Notes: generated from the sequence alone by a model not told the origin. 64,000 nucleotides of DNA from an uncultured Eudoraea sp. (GCF_947258925.1 NZ_CAMYKG010000007.1:1-64000); one strand, 5' to 3'. Shown: positions 44,767-54,005, numbered from the stretch's first letter. Program-made: numbers and translations.

Positions 44767-44774
44767 TAACTTTG
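44767..44774 (+). promoter_or_regulatory. Bacteroidota -7 box upstream of 44794
   Basis: TAACTTTG fits TAnnTTTG and lies 19 bases before the ATG. No TTG is at the expected -33 distance, so it is a partial match. Confidence 0.4.
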
Positions 44775-44793
44775 CTTAAAGCAAACAATACTT

Positions 44794-46251
44794 ATGGCGT
44801 CAGTCTTAAAAAAGGATCCGGCTTTTGAAAATATCCCTTCAATTAAAGCTAAGACACTTAGAATTAATCTTAATCCTGATATCTACGGGACTTTTGCCGA
44901 AATAGGTGCGGGACAGGAAACTGCCAGACATTTTTTTAGATCAGGTGGGGCCTCAGGTACTATAGCGAAAGCTATGAGCGCCTATGATAAATCTTTTAGT
45001 GATGCGGTTTACGGGATTGAAACTGATGGCAGGTATGTAACACAAAGCAGGTTGCATAAGATGCTTACCCATGAAATGCATCTGATGCAAGAGCGGATAA
45101 GCCGGGATGAAAATCCTGAAAAACTATTTTTTACCTACGCAAACACCGTGGCAACAATTGATTTTTCCAAGCGTTACAAGGGCCATGGTTGGGTTGGGAT
45201 TCGTTTTCAATTAGATCCCAATCAAAAAGATTTTGATGAAATTATCCTCCATGTTCGATTTAAACAGAACGAGGCACGCTTACAGCAGGAGACTCTGGGA
45301 ATAGTAGGTGTGAATCTCATATACGGTGCTTTTTACAAGTATAATAAACCTCGGAAGTTATTAAAGTATATCTATGATCATATTGACAGAGATACGCTTG
45401 AAATTGATATGGTGAATTTTTCAGGGCCGAATTTTAAAAATGTTGATAACAGGCTTATGAGTCTTCAGCTTATCAGAAATGATATGACGGACGCTGTAAT
45501 GTTTGGACCCGACGGTAACAATCTTCTTCCCGCCGCTATTCTATACAAGAAAAACATCCTTGCCCTCAGGGGGAGCTTTCGGCCAGTGACAAAAGTCAAC
45601 ATGGACATGTTTAAGAAATCGTATGAAATTTTTATTCGCGATCAGGCAGTTGAAGAGGATAATTCTATAGTCATATTTGAAATTACACTGGCGAATCTAA
45701 AAGCTTCAGGTGAGATAGATGAAAGTGATTTTATGGACAGGGCTAAACTGTTGTGTTCTCTGGGGCATTCTGTAATGATTTCCAAGTTTCAGGAATATTA
45801 CAAATTAGTTGAATATTTCAATAATTATACAAAGGCAAAGATTGGTCTTACTATGGGCGTTAATAACCTGGTAGACATCTTTGATGAAAAGTATTACAGA
45901 CATTTAAGTGGTGGCATCTTAGAGGCCTTTGGTAAGCTCTTTTTTAAAGAACTCATCGTATATCTCTATCCTATGAAAAATCCTGAAACAGGACAAATCA
46001 TGACCAGCAATAATGTGAAGGTTCATCCACGAATGAAAGAGCTGTACAAATTCTTTAAGTATAATGGTAAAGTAATGGACATCATAGATTACGATCCTGA
46101 AATTATGCATATTTTTTCAAGGGATGTCCTGAAGAAAATTACCAATGGCGAAGAGGATTGGGAAGAAATGCTACCGGAGGGGATTGCTGAAAAAATTAAA
46201 AATGAACACCTCTTTATGCGTCCCCAGGCAAAGCTTAAGGAGAAAGTTTAG
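44794..46251 (+). CDS. Conserved cytosolic protein, function unproven (often labelled NMN adenylyltransferase)
   Basis: 485 aa, soluble and without signal peptide, so the TonB-receptor label sometimes attached to homologues is implausible. Contains IGAGQETARHFFRSGGASGTIAKAMSAYDK near the N-terminus, GHGWVGIRFQ and GVNNLVDIFDEKYYRHLSGGILEAFGKLF, all highly conserved-looking. Nicotinate/NMN adenylyltransferase annotation exists in the family, but the HxGH nucleotide motif of NadD is absent, so I do not endorse it. Monocistronic, with terminator at 46266. Confidence 0.82.
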   Translation: MASVLKKDPAFENIPSIKAKTLRINLNPDIYGTFAEIGAGQETARHFFRSGGASGTIAKAMSAYDKSFSDAVYGIETDGRYVTQSRLHKMLTHEMHLMQERISRDENPEKLFFTYANTVATIDFSKRYKGHGWVGIRFQLDPNQKDFDEIILHVRFKQNEARLQQETLGIVGVNLIYGAFYKYNKPRKLLKYIYDHIDRDTLEIDMVNFSGPNFKNVDNRLMSLQLIRNDMTDAVMFGPDGNNLLPAAILYKKNILALRGSFRPVTKVNMDMFKKSYEIFIRDQAVEEDNSIVIFEITLANLKASGEIDESDFMDRAKLLCSLGHSVMISKFQEYYKLVEYFNNYTKAKIGLTMGVNNLVDIFDEKYYRHLSGGILEAFGKLFFKELIVYLYPMKNPETGQIMTSNNVKVHPRMKELYKFFKYNGKVMDIIDYDPEIMHIFSRDVLKKITNGEEDWEEMLPEGIAEKIKNEHLFMRPQAKLKEKV

Positions 46252-46265
46252 AATATTTTTAAATG

Positions 46266-46295
46266 AAAAAAGCCCTGAAAATCAGGGCTTTTTTT
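46266..46295. terminator. Bidirectional terminator
   Basis: AAGCCCTGA (46270-46278) pairs with TCAGGGCTT (46282-46290) around a 3-nt loop, with A-tract before and T-tract after, so it can act on both the rightward gene at 44794 and the leftward bcp. Confidence 0.9.
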
Positions 46296-46309
46296 CTGGT
46301 CCCTGCACA

Positions 46310-46759
46310 TTAAAGAATCTGTGCAGCGTGATCTTTGGTTTTAACTTTGCTTATAACCTTCTCCACTACCCCATTTTCATCAATAATAAAAGTCATTCGG
46401 TGTATACCATCGTATTCTCTTCCCATAAACTTCTTTGGACCCCATACGCCAAAAGTGTTAATTACAGTATGGTCTTCGTCGGCCAAAAGCGGAAATGGAA
46501 ATTCGTACTTATTCCTGAAATTTGCCTGTTTTTTTGGTGAATCTGCACTTACACCAAGGAGTTCGTAACCCTTTGACTGCAGTTCTGCATAATTATCCCT
46601 AAGATTACAAGCTTCGGCCGTGCATCCGGGGGTATTTGCCTTTGGATAGAAAAATACAACTAACTTTTTACCAGAATAATCACTAAATTTTACCAAATTG
46701 CCATCCTGATCAACAGAATGAAAATCACGGACTTTATCACCTTCTTTAAGTGTGTTCAT
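46310..46759 (-). CDS. bcp: Thioredoxin-dependent peroxiredoxin
   Basis: 149 aa. Peroxidatic cysteine in YPKANTPGCTAEACNLRD (TPGCT), with the resolving cysteine five residues later in EAC, as in atypical 2-Cys Bcp/PrxQ proteins. N-terminal DKVRDFHSVDQDGNLVKFSDYSGK and LLADEDHTVINTFGVWG are family-typical. Reduces hydroperoxides with thioredoxin. Divergent from nth, with 55 bases between. Confidence 0.95.
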   Translation of the reverse strand: MNTLKEGDKVRDFHSVDQDGNLVKFSDYSGKKLVVFFYPKANTPGCTAEACNLRDNYAELQSKGYELLGVSADSPKKQANFRNKYEFPFPLLADEDHTVINTFGVWGPKKFMGREYDGIHRMTFIIDENGVVEKVISKVKTKDHAAQIL

Positions 46760-46814
46760 AGTTTATTTTATTTAACTTTATGTTTATTATTTTCCTTGTA
46801 AAATTAAACAAAAA

Positions 46815-47477
46815 ATGACGAAATCGGAAAAAGTATCCTTTATTATTAAAAAGCTGGATGTGTTATATCCGGTTATTCCGGTACCTCTTAACCATAAAGA
46901 CCCTTATACACTGTTAATAGCCGTTTTGCTTTCAGCGCAAAGTACTGATGTACGCGTAAATAAAACAACACCTTTATTATTTGAAAGGGCTGATAATCCT
47001 TTCGATATGATAAAATTGTCTGTTGAAGAAATAAGAGAAATCATAAAGCCTGTTGGATTATCACCAATGAAATCCAAAGGGATTTACGGTTTATCCAAAA
47101 TACTAATAGAAAAATATGATGGTAAAGTCCCCCGGGATATAGATTTGCTGGAAGAATTGCCGGCTGTTGGGCATAAAACCGCAAGTGTGGTAGTATCCCA
47201 GGCATTTGGTATCCCGGCTTTTCCTGTTGACACCCATATCCACCGACTTATGTATCGATGGGGATTATCTACTGGAAAAAATGTGGTTCAAACTGAGAAA
47301 GATGCTAAAAGGTTATTCCCATTGGAGTTATGGAATGATTTGCATCTTCAAATTATTTGGTATGGTCGTGAATATTCCCCTGCAAGAGGTTGGGATCTCG
47401 ATAAGGATATCATAACAAAAACCATAGGGAGAAAGAAAGTACTCAACAATTACTATAAAACCAAAAAAGCCCGCTAG
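46815..47477 (+). CDS. nth: Endonuclease III-type glycosylase without the iron-sulfur cluster
   Basis: 220 aa. Helix-hairpin-helix LEELPAVGHKTASVV with catalytic Lys121, and FPVDTHIHRLMYR with Asp139, as in bifunctional Nth glycosylase/AP-lyase. The four C-terminal cysteines that hold [4Fe-4S] in classical Nth are absent. The region reads SPARGWDLDKDIITKTIGRKK, and the whole protein contains no cysteine. Its stop codon lies inside a terminator hairpin. Activity on oxidised pyrimidines is expected, while cluster-dependent redox signalling is not. Confidence 0.93.
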   Translation: MTKSEKVSFIIKKLDVLYPVIPVPLNHKDPYTLLIAVLLSAQSTDVRVNKTTPLLFERADNPFDMIKLSVEEIREIIKPVGLSPMKSKGIYGLSKILIEKYDGKVPRDIDLLEELPAVGHKTASVVVSQAFGIPAFPVDTHIHRLMYRWGLSTGKNVVQTEKDAKRLFPLELWNDLHLQIIWYGREYSPARGWDLDKDIITKTIGRKKVLNNYYKTKKAR

Positions 47478-47488
47478 AGGCGGGCTTT
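47466..47488. terminator. Bidirectional terminator overlapping the nth stop codon
   Basis: AAAGCCCGC (47466-47474) pairs with GCGGGCTTT (47480-47488), loop TAGAG, so the nth stop TAG (47475-47477) forms the loop. The T-tract is best for leftward transcripts from the mini-protein gene at 47494, with a shorter one for nth. Confidence 0.85.
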
Positions 47489-47493
47489 ATAAC

Positions 47494-47637
47494 TTAATTC
47501 AAACTTGTTTCAAATTTGAATTTCTTGTACTTCGTTATTCTGAAGGACCTGGAATAATCTAGTAAAAACTGTATTGTTTCAGGGCTGGCTTTTGCCAGTT
47601 TACAAGTGTTTTTTTCTTCAGAGTAAATTTTTTCCAT
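47494..47637 (-). CDS. 47-aa mini-protein downstream of ECF sigma factor, copy 1
   Basis: A 48-codon frame from the ATG at 47635-47637. Translation begins MEKIYSEEKNTCKLAKASP and ends FKFETSLN. It aligns over its full length with the mini-protein at 48650. Both share MExIY, CKL.KA, TxxFLL.YS and a final LN. Fourteen to twenty identities in 47 residues, with equal length and the same position 71 bases after a paralogous sigma gene, show that it is a real coding sequence. Basic, helical middle, single Cys12. Function unknown, perhaps an anti-sigma or sigma-associated peptide. Confidence 0.78.
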   Translation of the reverse strand: MEKIYSEEKNTCKLAKASPETIQFLLDYSRSFRITKYKKFKFETSLN

Positions 47638-47708
47638 ATTATTATAGTATTGTTATGTACTAATAACGCAACTATAATATAAATATTGTTCTTAAAAATT
47701 TCTCCTTA

Positions 47709-48290
47709 TTAATTGGTCAGGACAATATTATGTCTTTCAATAATTTTTCTAAGGTTTATGAGCGCATAGCGCATTCTTCCAAGTGCTGTATTTATGCTCA
47801 CTCCTGTATTTTCAGATATTTCTTTAAAGCTCATGTCCTTATAAATACGCATCAACAAAACTTCTTTCTGGTCATCTGGTAATTCTTCAATTAACGATCC
47901 CAGATCACTATCTATCTGATCTTTAATAATCTGTTTTTCAGCATTTAGTTTATCATCTCCTAAAACAGAGAAAATATTAAAATCATCACTTCCTTCAAAT
48001 TTAGGCATACGCTTATTCTTTCTGAAGTGATCAATTATAAGATTATGCGAAATTCTCATTACCCAGGGTAAAAATTTTCCTTCTTCACTATATGACCCTT
48101 TTTTAAGAGTCTTAATCACCTTAATAAAGGTATCCTGAAAAATATCCTCAGTAATATCTCTATCCATTACCTTTGAATAAATAAAACTGCTTATACGCTG
48201 ATTGTGTCTTTTTATAAGAACTTCAAGTGCTTTTTCGTCGCCGCTTATATAATCTCTTACTAGTTCTGAGTCATCAATTTCGAATTCCAT
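47709..48290 (-). CDS. ECF-type sigma-70 family factor, copy 1
   Basis: 193 aa from the ATG at 48288-48290. An in-frame Met at 48341 would add 17 residues unlike its paralogue, so the shorter start is preferred. Region 2: LIKRHNQRISSFIYSKVMDRDITEDIFQDTFIKV and LPWVMRISHNLIIDHFRKNKR. Region 4: LPDDQKEVLLMRIYKDMSFKEISENTGVSINTALGRMRYALINLRK. ECF organisation without region 1 or 3. Roughly 85% identical to copy 2 by eye. No anti-sigma FecR gene adjoins it, only the mini-protein 71 bases after its stop. Confidence 0.93.
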   Translation of the reverse strand: MEFEIDDSELVRDYISGDEKALEVLIKRHNQRISSFIYSKVMDRDITEDIFQDTFIKVIKTLKKGSYSEEGKFLPWVMRISHNLIIDHFRKNKRMPKFEGSDDFNIFSVLGDDKLNAEKQIIKDQIDSDLGSLIEELPDDQKEVLLMRIYKDMSFKEISENTGVSINTALGRMRYALINLRKIIERHNIVLTN

Positions 48291-48587
48291 AGTTTGTCGT
48301 ATTTTTTGGTTAAGTTTCAGAGGCTTCTCGTGATAGGCCATTGATTATTTTTGTTAATAGTACAGTAACTATGATTTCATAATTACAAGTTAAAAGTATT
48401 CAAATAGCCAGGTCTGAGAAAAACTATGTTGTCAAACCCTCGATTTCTGATGTCAATGAACGATTTTGCACTTTTAAACACAATAAATCCAAAATAATAC
48501 AGTTGGGAGGCCCTTTTTGAGATGACAGGTAACGATCTATATTAAAGCTCATCTGTAATAGAAACTAAATCTATTTACTATTGCAAT

Positions 48588-48618
48588 AAAAAATCCCTTT
48601 GATGCAGCATCAAAGGGA
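48588..48618 (-). terminator. Terminator of the sigma copy 2 / mini-protein unit
   Basis: Read leftward, TCCCTTTGATG (48618-48608) pairs with CATCAAAGGGA (48604-48594) over 11 bp with a 3-nt loop, then TTTTTT. It lies 32 bases after the stop of the mini-protein at 48650 and separates the two duplicated units. Confidence 0.88.
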
Positions 48619-48649
48619 AGATTATCTATTTTGTAAAGAGAAGGTATCC

Positions 48650-48793
48650 TTAATTCAAATTGTTTTCAAGAATAATTCCTTTGTGTTTAGTCACATGCAG
48701 TGCCTTTGAATACTGTAGTAAAAACTCCACAGTAGCTGGTTTAGCTTTAACTAGTTTACATTTCTCTAGATGTCCGGGGTAAATCTGTTCCAT
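48650..48793 (-). CDS. 47-aa mini-protein downstream of ECF sigma factor, copy 2
   Basis: A 48-codon frame starting MEQIYPGHLEKCKLVKAKP and ending IILENNLN. Same length as copy 1, with the Cys at the same position 12 and the same TVEFLLQYSKAL helix. It starts 70 bases after the stop of sigma copy 2 and ends just before a strong leftward terminator, so the pair is one transcription unit. The preserved reading frame across the duplication argues for function. No known family recognised. Confidence 0.78.
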   Translation of the reverse strand: MEQIYPGHLEKCKLVKAKPATVEFLLQYSKALHVTKHKGIILENNLN

Positions 48794-48863
48794 AAATAAT
48801 AATGTTATGTTTAAATAACGTAACTATTAAGGAACCCTATCGGATTAGTCGTTATAGAACCGA

Positions 48864-49445
48864 TTAATTCGTTAAAACAATATTATTCTTTTCAATGATC
48901 TTTCTTAAGTTGATTAAAGCGTAGCGCATGCGTCCCAGGGCAGTATTGATACTAACCCCTGTATTTTCAGATATTTCCTTAAAACTCATATCCTTATATA
49001 TACGCATTACCAGCACCTCTTTTTGATCATCCGGAAGTTCTTCTATTAGTAAACCTAGGTCACTTTCTATCTGATCCTTGATTAACTGTTTCTCTGCATC
49101 CAGCTTATTATCGCCTAAGACCGAGAAAATATTAAAATCCTCGCTACCCTCAAATTTAGGCATACGCTTATTTCTTCTGAAATGATCAATTATGAGATTG
49201 TGAGCTATTCGCATTACCCAGGGCAGGAACTTCCCTTCTTCGTTATAAGCACCTCTTTTTAACGTCCTTATTACTTTTATAAAGGTATCCTGAAAAATAT
49301 CTTCAGTAATATCCTTATCCAGTACTTTGGAATAAATAAAGCTGGTAAGACGCTGATTGTGTCGGTTAATTAAAATTTCAAGGGATTTTTCATCCCCGCT
49401 CATGTAGTTCTGTACTAGGATTGGATCTTCTGCCTGTAGCTGCAT
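48864..49445 (-). CDS. ECF-type sigma-70 family factor, copy 2
   Basis: 193 aa, beginning MQLQAEDPILVQNYMSGDE. The same region 2 and region 4 motifs as copy 1 with conservative changes (RTLKRGAYNEEG versus KTLKKGSYSEEG). A good TTG-N22-TATATTTG promoter lies upstream at 49567-49599, with an approximately 115-base leader. The upstream boundary of both copies shares a TTTTTTGGTTAA-like string, marking the duplication edge. Copies may have diverged in promoter choice. Confidence 0.93.
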   Translation of the reverse strand: MQLQAEDPILVQNYMSGDEKSLEILINRHNQRLTSFIYSKVLDKDITEDIFQDTFIKVIRTLKRGAYNEEGKFLPWVMRIAHNLIIDHFRRNKRMPKFEGSEDFNIFSVLGDNKLDAEKQLIKDQIESDLGLLIEELPDDQKEVLVMRIYKDMSFKEISENTGVSINTALGRMRYALINLRKIIEKNNIVLTN

Positions 49446-49566
49446 ACTGATTACTTTTTTGGTTAAACTTAGGGGCCTTTATTTGGGTAAAGGACTTTAG
49501 TTATTCAGATTATTTCTCAAAAAAGTAATTTTCGTATATAGGCGTATAGATTTAGTAATTATGTTT

Positions 49567-49599
49567 CAAATATAGATAAAATATAATATCTAAAAACAA
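49567..49599 (-). promoter_or_regulatory. Leftward promoter of sigma copy 2
   Basis: TTG at 49599-49597, 22-base spacer, TATATTTG at 49574-49567. A CAACAATGTTG palindrome (49597-49607) overlaps the TTG and could be an operator. Predicted 5' leader about 115 bases. Confidence 0.55.
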
Positions 49600-49642
49600 C
49601 AATGTTGTGATTTTGCCATATATAGATGTAAAACTGCACTTA

Positions 49643-49674
49643 TTGGGGTTTGAAATCAACATATCGTATCTTTG
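49643..49674 (+). promoter_or_regulatory. Promoter of uvrA
   Basis: TTG at 49643-49645, a 21-base spacer and TATCTTTG at 49667-49674 fit the Bacteroidota consensus. The uvrA ATG at 49683 lies 8 bases past the -7 box, so the mRNA would be nearly leaderless. Confidence 0.55.
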
Positions 49675-49682
49675 CCAACCTG

Positions 49683-52472
49683 ATGGAAGAAAGAACCCAA
49701 ATTAGCGACATTAACCCGAAGCAAAACATTATAATTAAAGGGGCTAAGCTGCACAATCTTAAAAATATTGATGTAGTTATCCCCAGAAATAAATTTGTTG
49801 TTATCACCGGTCTTTCAGGTTCCGGTAAATCCAGCCTGGCTTTTGACACCCTTTATGCGGAAGGTCAAAGGCGTTATGTAGAAAGTCTTTCCTCCTATGC
49901 AAGACAGTTCCTGGGTAAACTAAATAAGCCCAAAGTTGATTATATTAAAGGAATAGCCCCGGCAATTGCCATAGAACAAAAGGTTAATTCGACCAATCCA
50001 AGATCCACCGTGGGTACTACTACGGAAATCTATGACTATCTAAAGCTTCTCTATGCGCGAATAGGCAAGACATATTCACCAATTTCTGGCAATGAGGTCA
50101 AAAAGCATACGGTAACAGATGTTCTCGATTTTGTGAAATCTTTTGAAGATGGCACAAAGCTTTTGTTATTGGCTCCTATTAAAATTTCAAAAGACAGGGA
50201 TCCTGTTAAATCCTTACAATTGCTCTCAAAACAAGGTTATGCCAGAATAAAACATAAGGGCCGCGTACTTAGGATCGATGATTCCTTAAAAGATATAGGT
50301 GCTAATTTTGAGTTGGTTGTAGATCGAATAATTAAAAAAAATGACGAAGATTTTCTTAACCGTTTAGCCAATGCAATAGACACCGCCTTTTTTGAAGGCA
50401 AAGGCTATTGTTATATTGAAGAACTCTCCAACAGCAATGTAACCCAATTTAGTAATAAGTTTGAATTGGATGGCATGGTCTTCAATGAACCTAACGTACA
50501 TCTTTTTAGCTTCAACAACCCATACGGAGCATGTCCAAAATGTGAGGGTTATGGTGATGTCATTGGAATAGATGAAGATCTTGTGATTCCTAATTCCGGC
50601 CTATCCGTATATGAAAATGCAGTATTCCCCTGGCGTGGTGAGAGCATGAGTTGGTATAGGGATCAATTGGTAAATTCGGCTTATAAGTATGATTTTCCGG
50701 TGCACAAACCCTGGTATCAACTTAGTGAGGAACAAAAACTATTAGTATGGCAGGGCAATGCGTATTTTATTGGAATTGATAAATTTTTTAAGCAATTAGA
50801 GGAAAAGAGCTATAAAATCCAAAATAGGGTGATGCTTTCCAGATACAGAGGGAAAACCAAATGCAGTAGCTGTAATGGTAAGCGCCTTAGAAAGGAAACG
50901 AATTATATAAAAATTAATGACAAATCAATCTCAGATCTTGTTGAATTGTCCATTGAAAATTTAATTGCATTTTTTGAGGAGCTTACTTTAAGTTCACACG
51001 ACTTAAAAATTGCAAAGAGACTCTTAACGGAAATCAAGACCAGACTGGGATTTTTGGACAAAGTGGGATTGCGATATCTTACAATAAATAGAAAATCAAA
51101 TTCACTGTCCGGGGGAGAAAGTCAGCGTATAAACCTGGCAACATCACTTGGCAGTAGTCTAGTGGGCTCTATGTATATTCTTGATGAGCCTAGCATAGGG
51201 CTACATCCCAGAGATACTGAGAATCTGATCCTGGTCTTAAAGTCTTTGAGAGACTTGGGAAATACAGTTATTGTAGTTGAGCACGATGAAGATATAATGA
51301 TAGCAGCAGATGAAGTCATCGATATAGGGCCGGAAGCTGGTACGCATGGTGGTGAAGTCGTAGCTCATGGTCCTATGGAAAAGATCCTGAAATCTTCCTC
51401 GCTCACAGCAAGTTACCTCAATGGCAGCATGGAAATTGCAATTCCCGAAAAACGAAGAAGCTCAAATAATTTTGTAGAAATTAAAGGTGCAAGGGAAAAC
51501 AATTTAAAGAATATCGATGTTAGCTTTCCACTAAATATGCTCACCGTAGTAACCGGGGTTTCAGGAAGTGGGAAAAGTACTTTGGTTAAAAAAATACTCT
51601 ATCCCATCTTGTTAAAAGAAGTAGGGGGTTACGGAGAAAAAGCTGGTCAATATACGGAGCTTAGCGGCAAGTTTCAATCCGTGAAAAACGTTGAGTTTGT
51701 GGATCAAAATCCTATTGGGAGATCCTCTCGTTCAAATCCGGTAACCTATATAAAGGCTTATGATGATATCCGTGCATTGTTTGCTTCTCAGAAACTAAGT
51801 AAATTAAGGGGATATCAAGCCAAACACTTCTCATTTAATGTTGATGGAGGAAGATGCGAAAAGTGCAAAGGCGAAGGGGAGATCACTGTGGAGATGCAGT
51901 TTATGGCCGATGTGCATTTGGAATGTGACACATGTGGTGGAAAACGTTTCAAAAAAGAAGTATTGGAAGTCAGGTTTGGAAACACCAACATTGATGAGGT
52001 CCTGAATATGACCATAGATAATGCTATTGCTTTCTTCGAATCTCATGCGCAAACAAAAATAGTTGGCAAATTACGGCCCCTTCAGGATGTAGGACTAGGC
52101 TATGTTACCTTAGGCCAGTCTTCATCTACCCTCTCCGGCGGAGAAGCCCAAAGAATTAAACTTGCCTCTTTCCTGGTAAAAGGGACTGCTAAAGACAAGG
52201 CTTTATTTATATTTGATGAACCTACAACCGGACTTCACTTTCACGATATTAAAAAGCTCCTAAAATCTTTTGACGCCTTAATTTCCAGGGGACATTCTAT
52301 TGTTGTTATAGAGCACAATATTGAATTTATAAAATGTGCAGATCACATAATAGACCTCGGGCCTGAAGGCGGAGACAAGGGAGGAGATCTTGTTGCGTTT
52401 GGTACTCCCGAGGAAGTTGCATTAAATAAGAATTCTCTTACCGCAAGATACCTTCGTGAAAAGCTTAGATAG
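49683..52472 (+). CDS. uvrA: Excinuclease ABC subunit A
   Basis: 929 aa from the ATG at 49683. The earlier in-frame Met at 49650 overlaps the promoter. Two ABC ATPase modules: Walker [16 protein letters not shown] and [14 protein letters not shown], signatures [12 protein letters not shown] and [12 protein letters not shown], Walker [12 protein letters not shown] and [11 protein letters not shown]. Zinc fingers CPKCEGYGD...CSSCNGKR and CEKCKGEGE...CDTCGGKR. Damage recognition in nucleotide excision repair. Monocistronic. uvrB and uvrC are elsewhere. Confidence 0.97.
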   Translation: MEERTQISDINPKQNIIIKGAKLHNLKNIDVVIPRNKFVVITGLSGSGKSSLAFDTLYAEGQRRYVESLSSYARQFLGKLNKPKVDYIKGIAPAIAIEQKVNSTNPRSTVGTTTEIYDYLKLLYARIGKTYSPISGNEVKKHTVTDVLDFVKSFEDGTKLLLLAPIKISKDRDPVKSLQLLSKQGYARIKHKGRVLRIDDSLKDIGANFELVVDRIIKKNDEDFLNRLANAIDTAFFEGKGYCYIEELSNSNVTQFSNKFELDGMVFNEPNVHLFSFNNPYGACPKCEGYGDVIGIDEDLVIPNSGLSVYENAVFPWRGESMSWYRDQLVNSAYKYDFPVHKPWYQLSEEQKLLVWQGNAYFIGIDKFFKQLEEKSYKIQNRVMLSRYRGKTKCSSCNGKRLRKETNYIKINDKSISDLVELSIENLIAFFEELTLSSHDLKIAKRLLTEIKTRLGFLDKVGLRYLTINRKSNSLSGGESQRINLATSLGSSLVGSMYILDEPSIGLHPRDTENLILVLKSLRDLGNTVIVVEHDEDIMIAADEVIDIGPEAGTHGGEVVAHGPMEKILKSSSLTASYLNGSMEIAIPEKRRSSNNFVEIKGARENNLKNIDVSFPLNMLTVVTGVSGSGKSTLVKKILYPILLKEVGGYGEKAGQYTELSGKFQSVKNVEFVDQNPIGRSSRSNPVTYIKAYDDIRALFASQKLSKLRGYQAKHFSFNVDGGRCEKCKGEGEITVEMQFMADVHLECDTCGGKRFKKEVLEVRFGNTNIDEVLNMTIDNAIAFFESHAQTKIVGKLRPLQDVGLGYVTLGQSSSTLSGGEAQRIKLASFLVKGTAKDKALFIFDEPTTGLHFHDIKKLLKSFDALISRGHSIVVIEHNIEFIKCADHIIDLGPEGGDKGGDLVAFGTPEEVALNKNSLTARYLREKLR

Positions 52473-52546
52473 TAAACACCACTGGCTACAATTCTCTTCT
52501 AAACAATTCCTTTTAACTTCAATTTGAAGCTTTGATTTATTTTTAA

Positions 52547-52564
52547 ATACCTGTATTTCAGTAT
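52547..52564. promoter_or_regulatory. Regulatory motif ATACCTGTATTTCAGTAT
   Basis: Near-palindrome sharing CTGTATTTCAGTAT with the site at 12095, here about 90 bases upstream of the secreted protein gene at 52655. The preceding TTTTAAATAC also matches bases after the other copy, although in a different order. Confidence 0.45.
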
Positions 52565-52654
52565 ATTATAGAGAGGTCACTATTTCTGGCACGTTGTTTG
52601 GTACTCTATGTATGAATGTAAATAGTTGCATTCGGAAATTTAAAACCTTATATC

Positions 52655-53875
52655 ATGAGAAATTTAATACTCCTTTTTACGGCCCTTATTTTAGGTACTG
52701 CGAGTACCATGGCCGTTACCGTTGAAGATAAGGTTGCAATACGCAATGCTTATAACTACAACAATTCATTCATTTTTGTTGAGAACGGCATTACGTTTTC
52801 CGTTTATCCTGATGGTGAACTAGATTTTTATATCAACAATCAGGTTAATATAGGTGCCAATGTCAATTATGGAAACACCAATTTTACATTCAATTCGGGC
52901 TATAACTATAATCCTTATGTACAGTATGATAATTATGGCGCAGTTATTCAAGTACAAAATGTACCTATATATTATGACTATTATGGACGAGTTAACCAAA
53001 TAGGTGGTGTTAATGTATGGTACAGAAACGGAAGAGTGAGACGAATTGGTGGAATGCATGTTTATTACAATACCAGGGGCTATTATAGTCATTACAACGG
53101 TTTTGTTAATGTATATAACCAATATTATACATACAGGCCTTACCATGGTTATTTTGTAAGACCGCTAACTGGTTTCTGTCTTGTATATAACACCCCTTAC
53201 AGAAGATATTACAATCCTGTACGATATACATATTACAGACCTTACCATTATAATCATAGAAGAGCTTATGTTCAGGCAGGTCATTATTATAACCATAGTA
53301 AAAACTATAACCGCAGAGGCACAGTTTATAGGAACGATAAACGAGTTGTAGCCAGGGAAAGCAGATCTCGCAGAGCTGATGGTTATCAGACTGGTAAATC
53401 AGGCAGAACTACAACGGCTGTTGCCCAACGAAGTAATAGAAACAGTACAAAAAGGACAATAAACAGTTCAGCTGTAAACAGGTCTAACAGGACTGTTGCT
53501 AATACTGCAAAGAGAAGTACCGGCAATGCGCGTAGCACTGCTAAGAGTGAGGCGATCAGAAATACGAATTCAAGATCTACGAGAACTGTATCAGGCAGAA
53601 CAGTTACAAAAAAGGAAATAGCGATATCTCCAAGAAGTAAAACTGTTCAACGCAGCAGCAAAACGTACGCAAGGCCAGAAAGATCTGTGAAGACAAGCAG
53701 AACTACCAGCACAAAGTCTGTAAAACAGCGAACTGTTGCTTCCAGGCCCCATAGTAGCGGCTCAAGAAGTAAAGTAACAAAAAGGACAAGTACCACCAAT
53801 AATAAGGCAAGTAGAGGTCCATCCAGAAATTCTGGTAAAGGCAGTACAGCAAGAAGCAGAAGTACAAGAATATAA
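52655..53875 (+). CDS. Secreted low-complexity protein: Tyr/Asn-rich then Arg/Ser/Thr-rich
   Basis: 406 aa. A signal peptide ends near STMAVT (residue 21). Residues 30-215 are exceptionally rich in Tyr, Asn, Gly and Arg (for example YYDYYGRVNQIGG, YRPYHYNHRRAYV), and have a repeated V-x-x-IGG-x-x-VxY element. Residues 225-406 are almost entirely R, S, T, K and N, strongly basic and probably disordered. A compact enzyme is not suggested. It might coat or cross-link at the cell surface, or bind acidic polymers, both inferences. A terminator follows at 53906 and a palindromic motif precedes it. Confidence 0.85.
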   Translation: MRNLILLFTALILGTASTMAVTVEDKVAIRNAYNYNNSFIFVENGITFSVYPDGELDFYINNQVNIGANVNYGNTNFTFNSGYNYNPYVQYDNYGAVIQVQNVPIYYDYYGRVNQIGGVNVWYRNGRVRRIGGMHVYYNTRGYYSHYNGFVNVYNQYYTYRPYHGYFVRPLTGFCLVYNTPYRRYYNPVRYTYYRPYHYNHRRAYVQAGHYYNHSKNYNRRGTVYRNDKRVVARESRSRRADGYQTGKSGRTTTAVAQRSNRNSTKRTINSSAVNRSNRTVANTAKRSTGNARSTAKSEAIRNTNSRSTRTVSGRTVTKKEIAISPRSKTVQRSSKTYARPERSVKTSRTTSTKSVKQRTVASRPHSSGSRSKVTKRTSTTNNKASRGPSRNSGKGSTARSRSTRI

Positions 53876-53905
53876 TAAAGATAGTTTTAGGTTGGTTAGT
53901 TGTTT

Positions 53906-53940
53906 AACCCCACAGCGGATTCGTCCCTGTGGGGTTATTA
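53906..53940 (+). terminator. Terminator after the secreted basic protein gene
   Basis: AACCCCACAG (53906-53915) pairs with CTGTGGGGTT (53927-53936), followed by only a short T-rich tail (ATTA). Stem strong, tail weak. Confidence 0.75.
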
Positions 53941-54005
53941 GTTAAACATATAGCCAACATACACCACTTAGTTGAAGCGCAAACTACTCTCAGTGAAATT
54001 CCATT

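Noticed and set aside
44794-46251. TonB-dependent receptor or NMN adenylyltransferase identity
   Set aside because: There is no signal peptide, plug or barrel, and no HxGH nucleotide motif, so both labels are unsupported.
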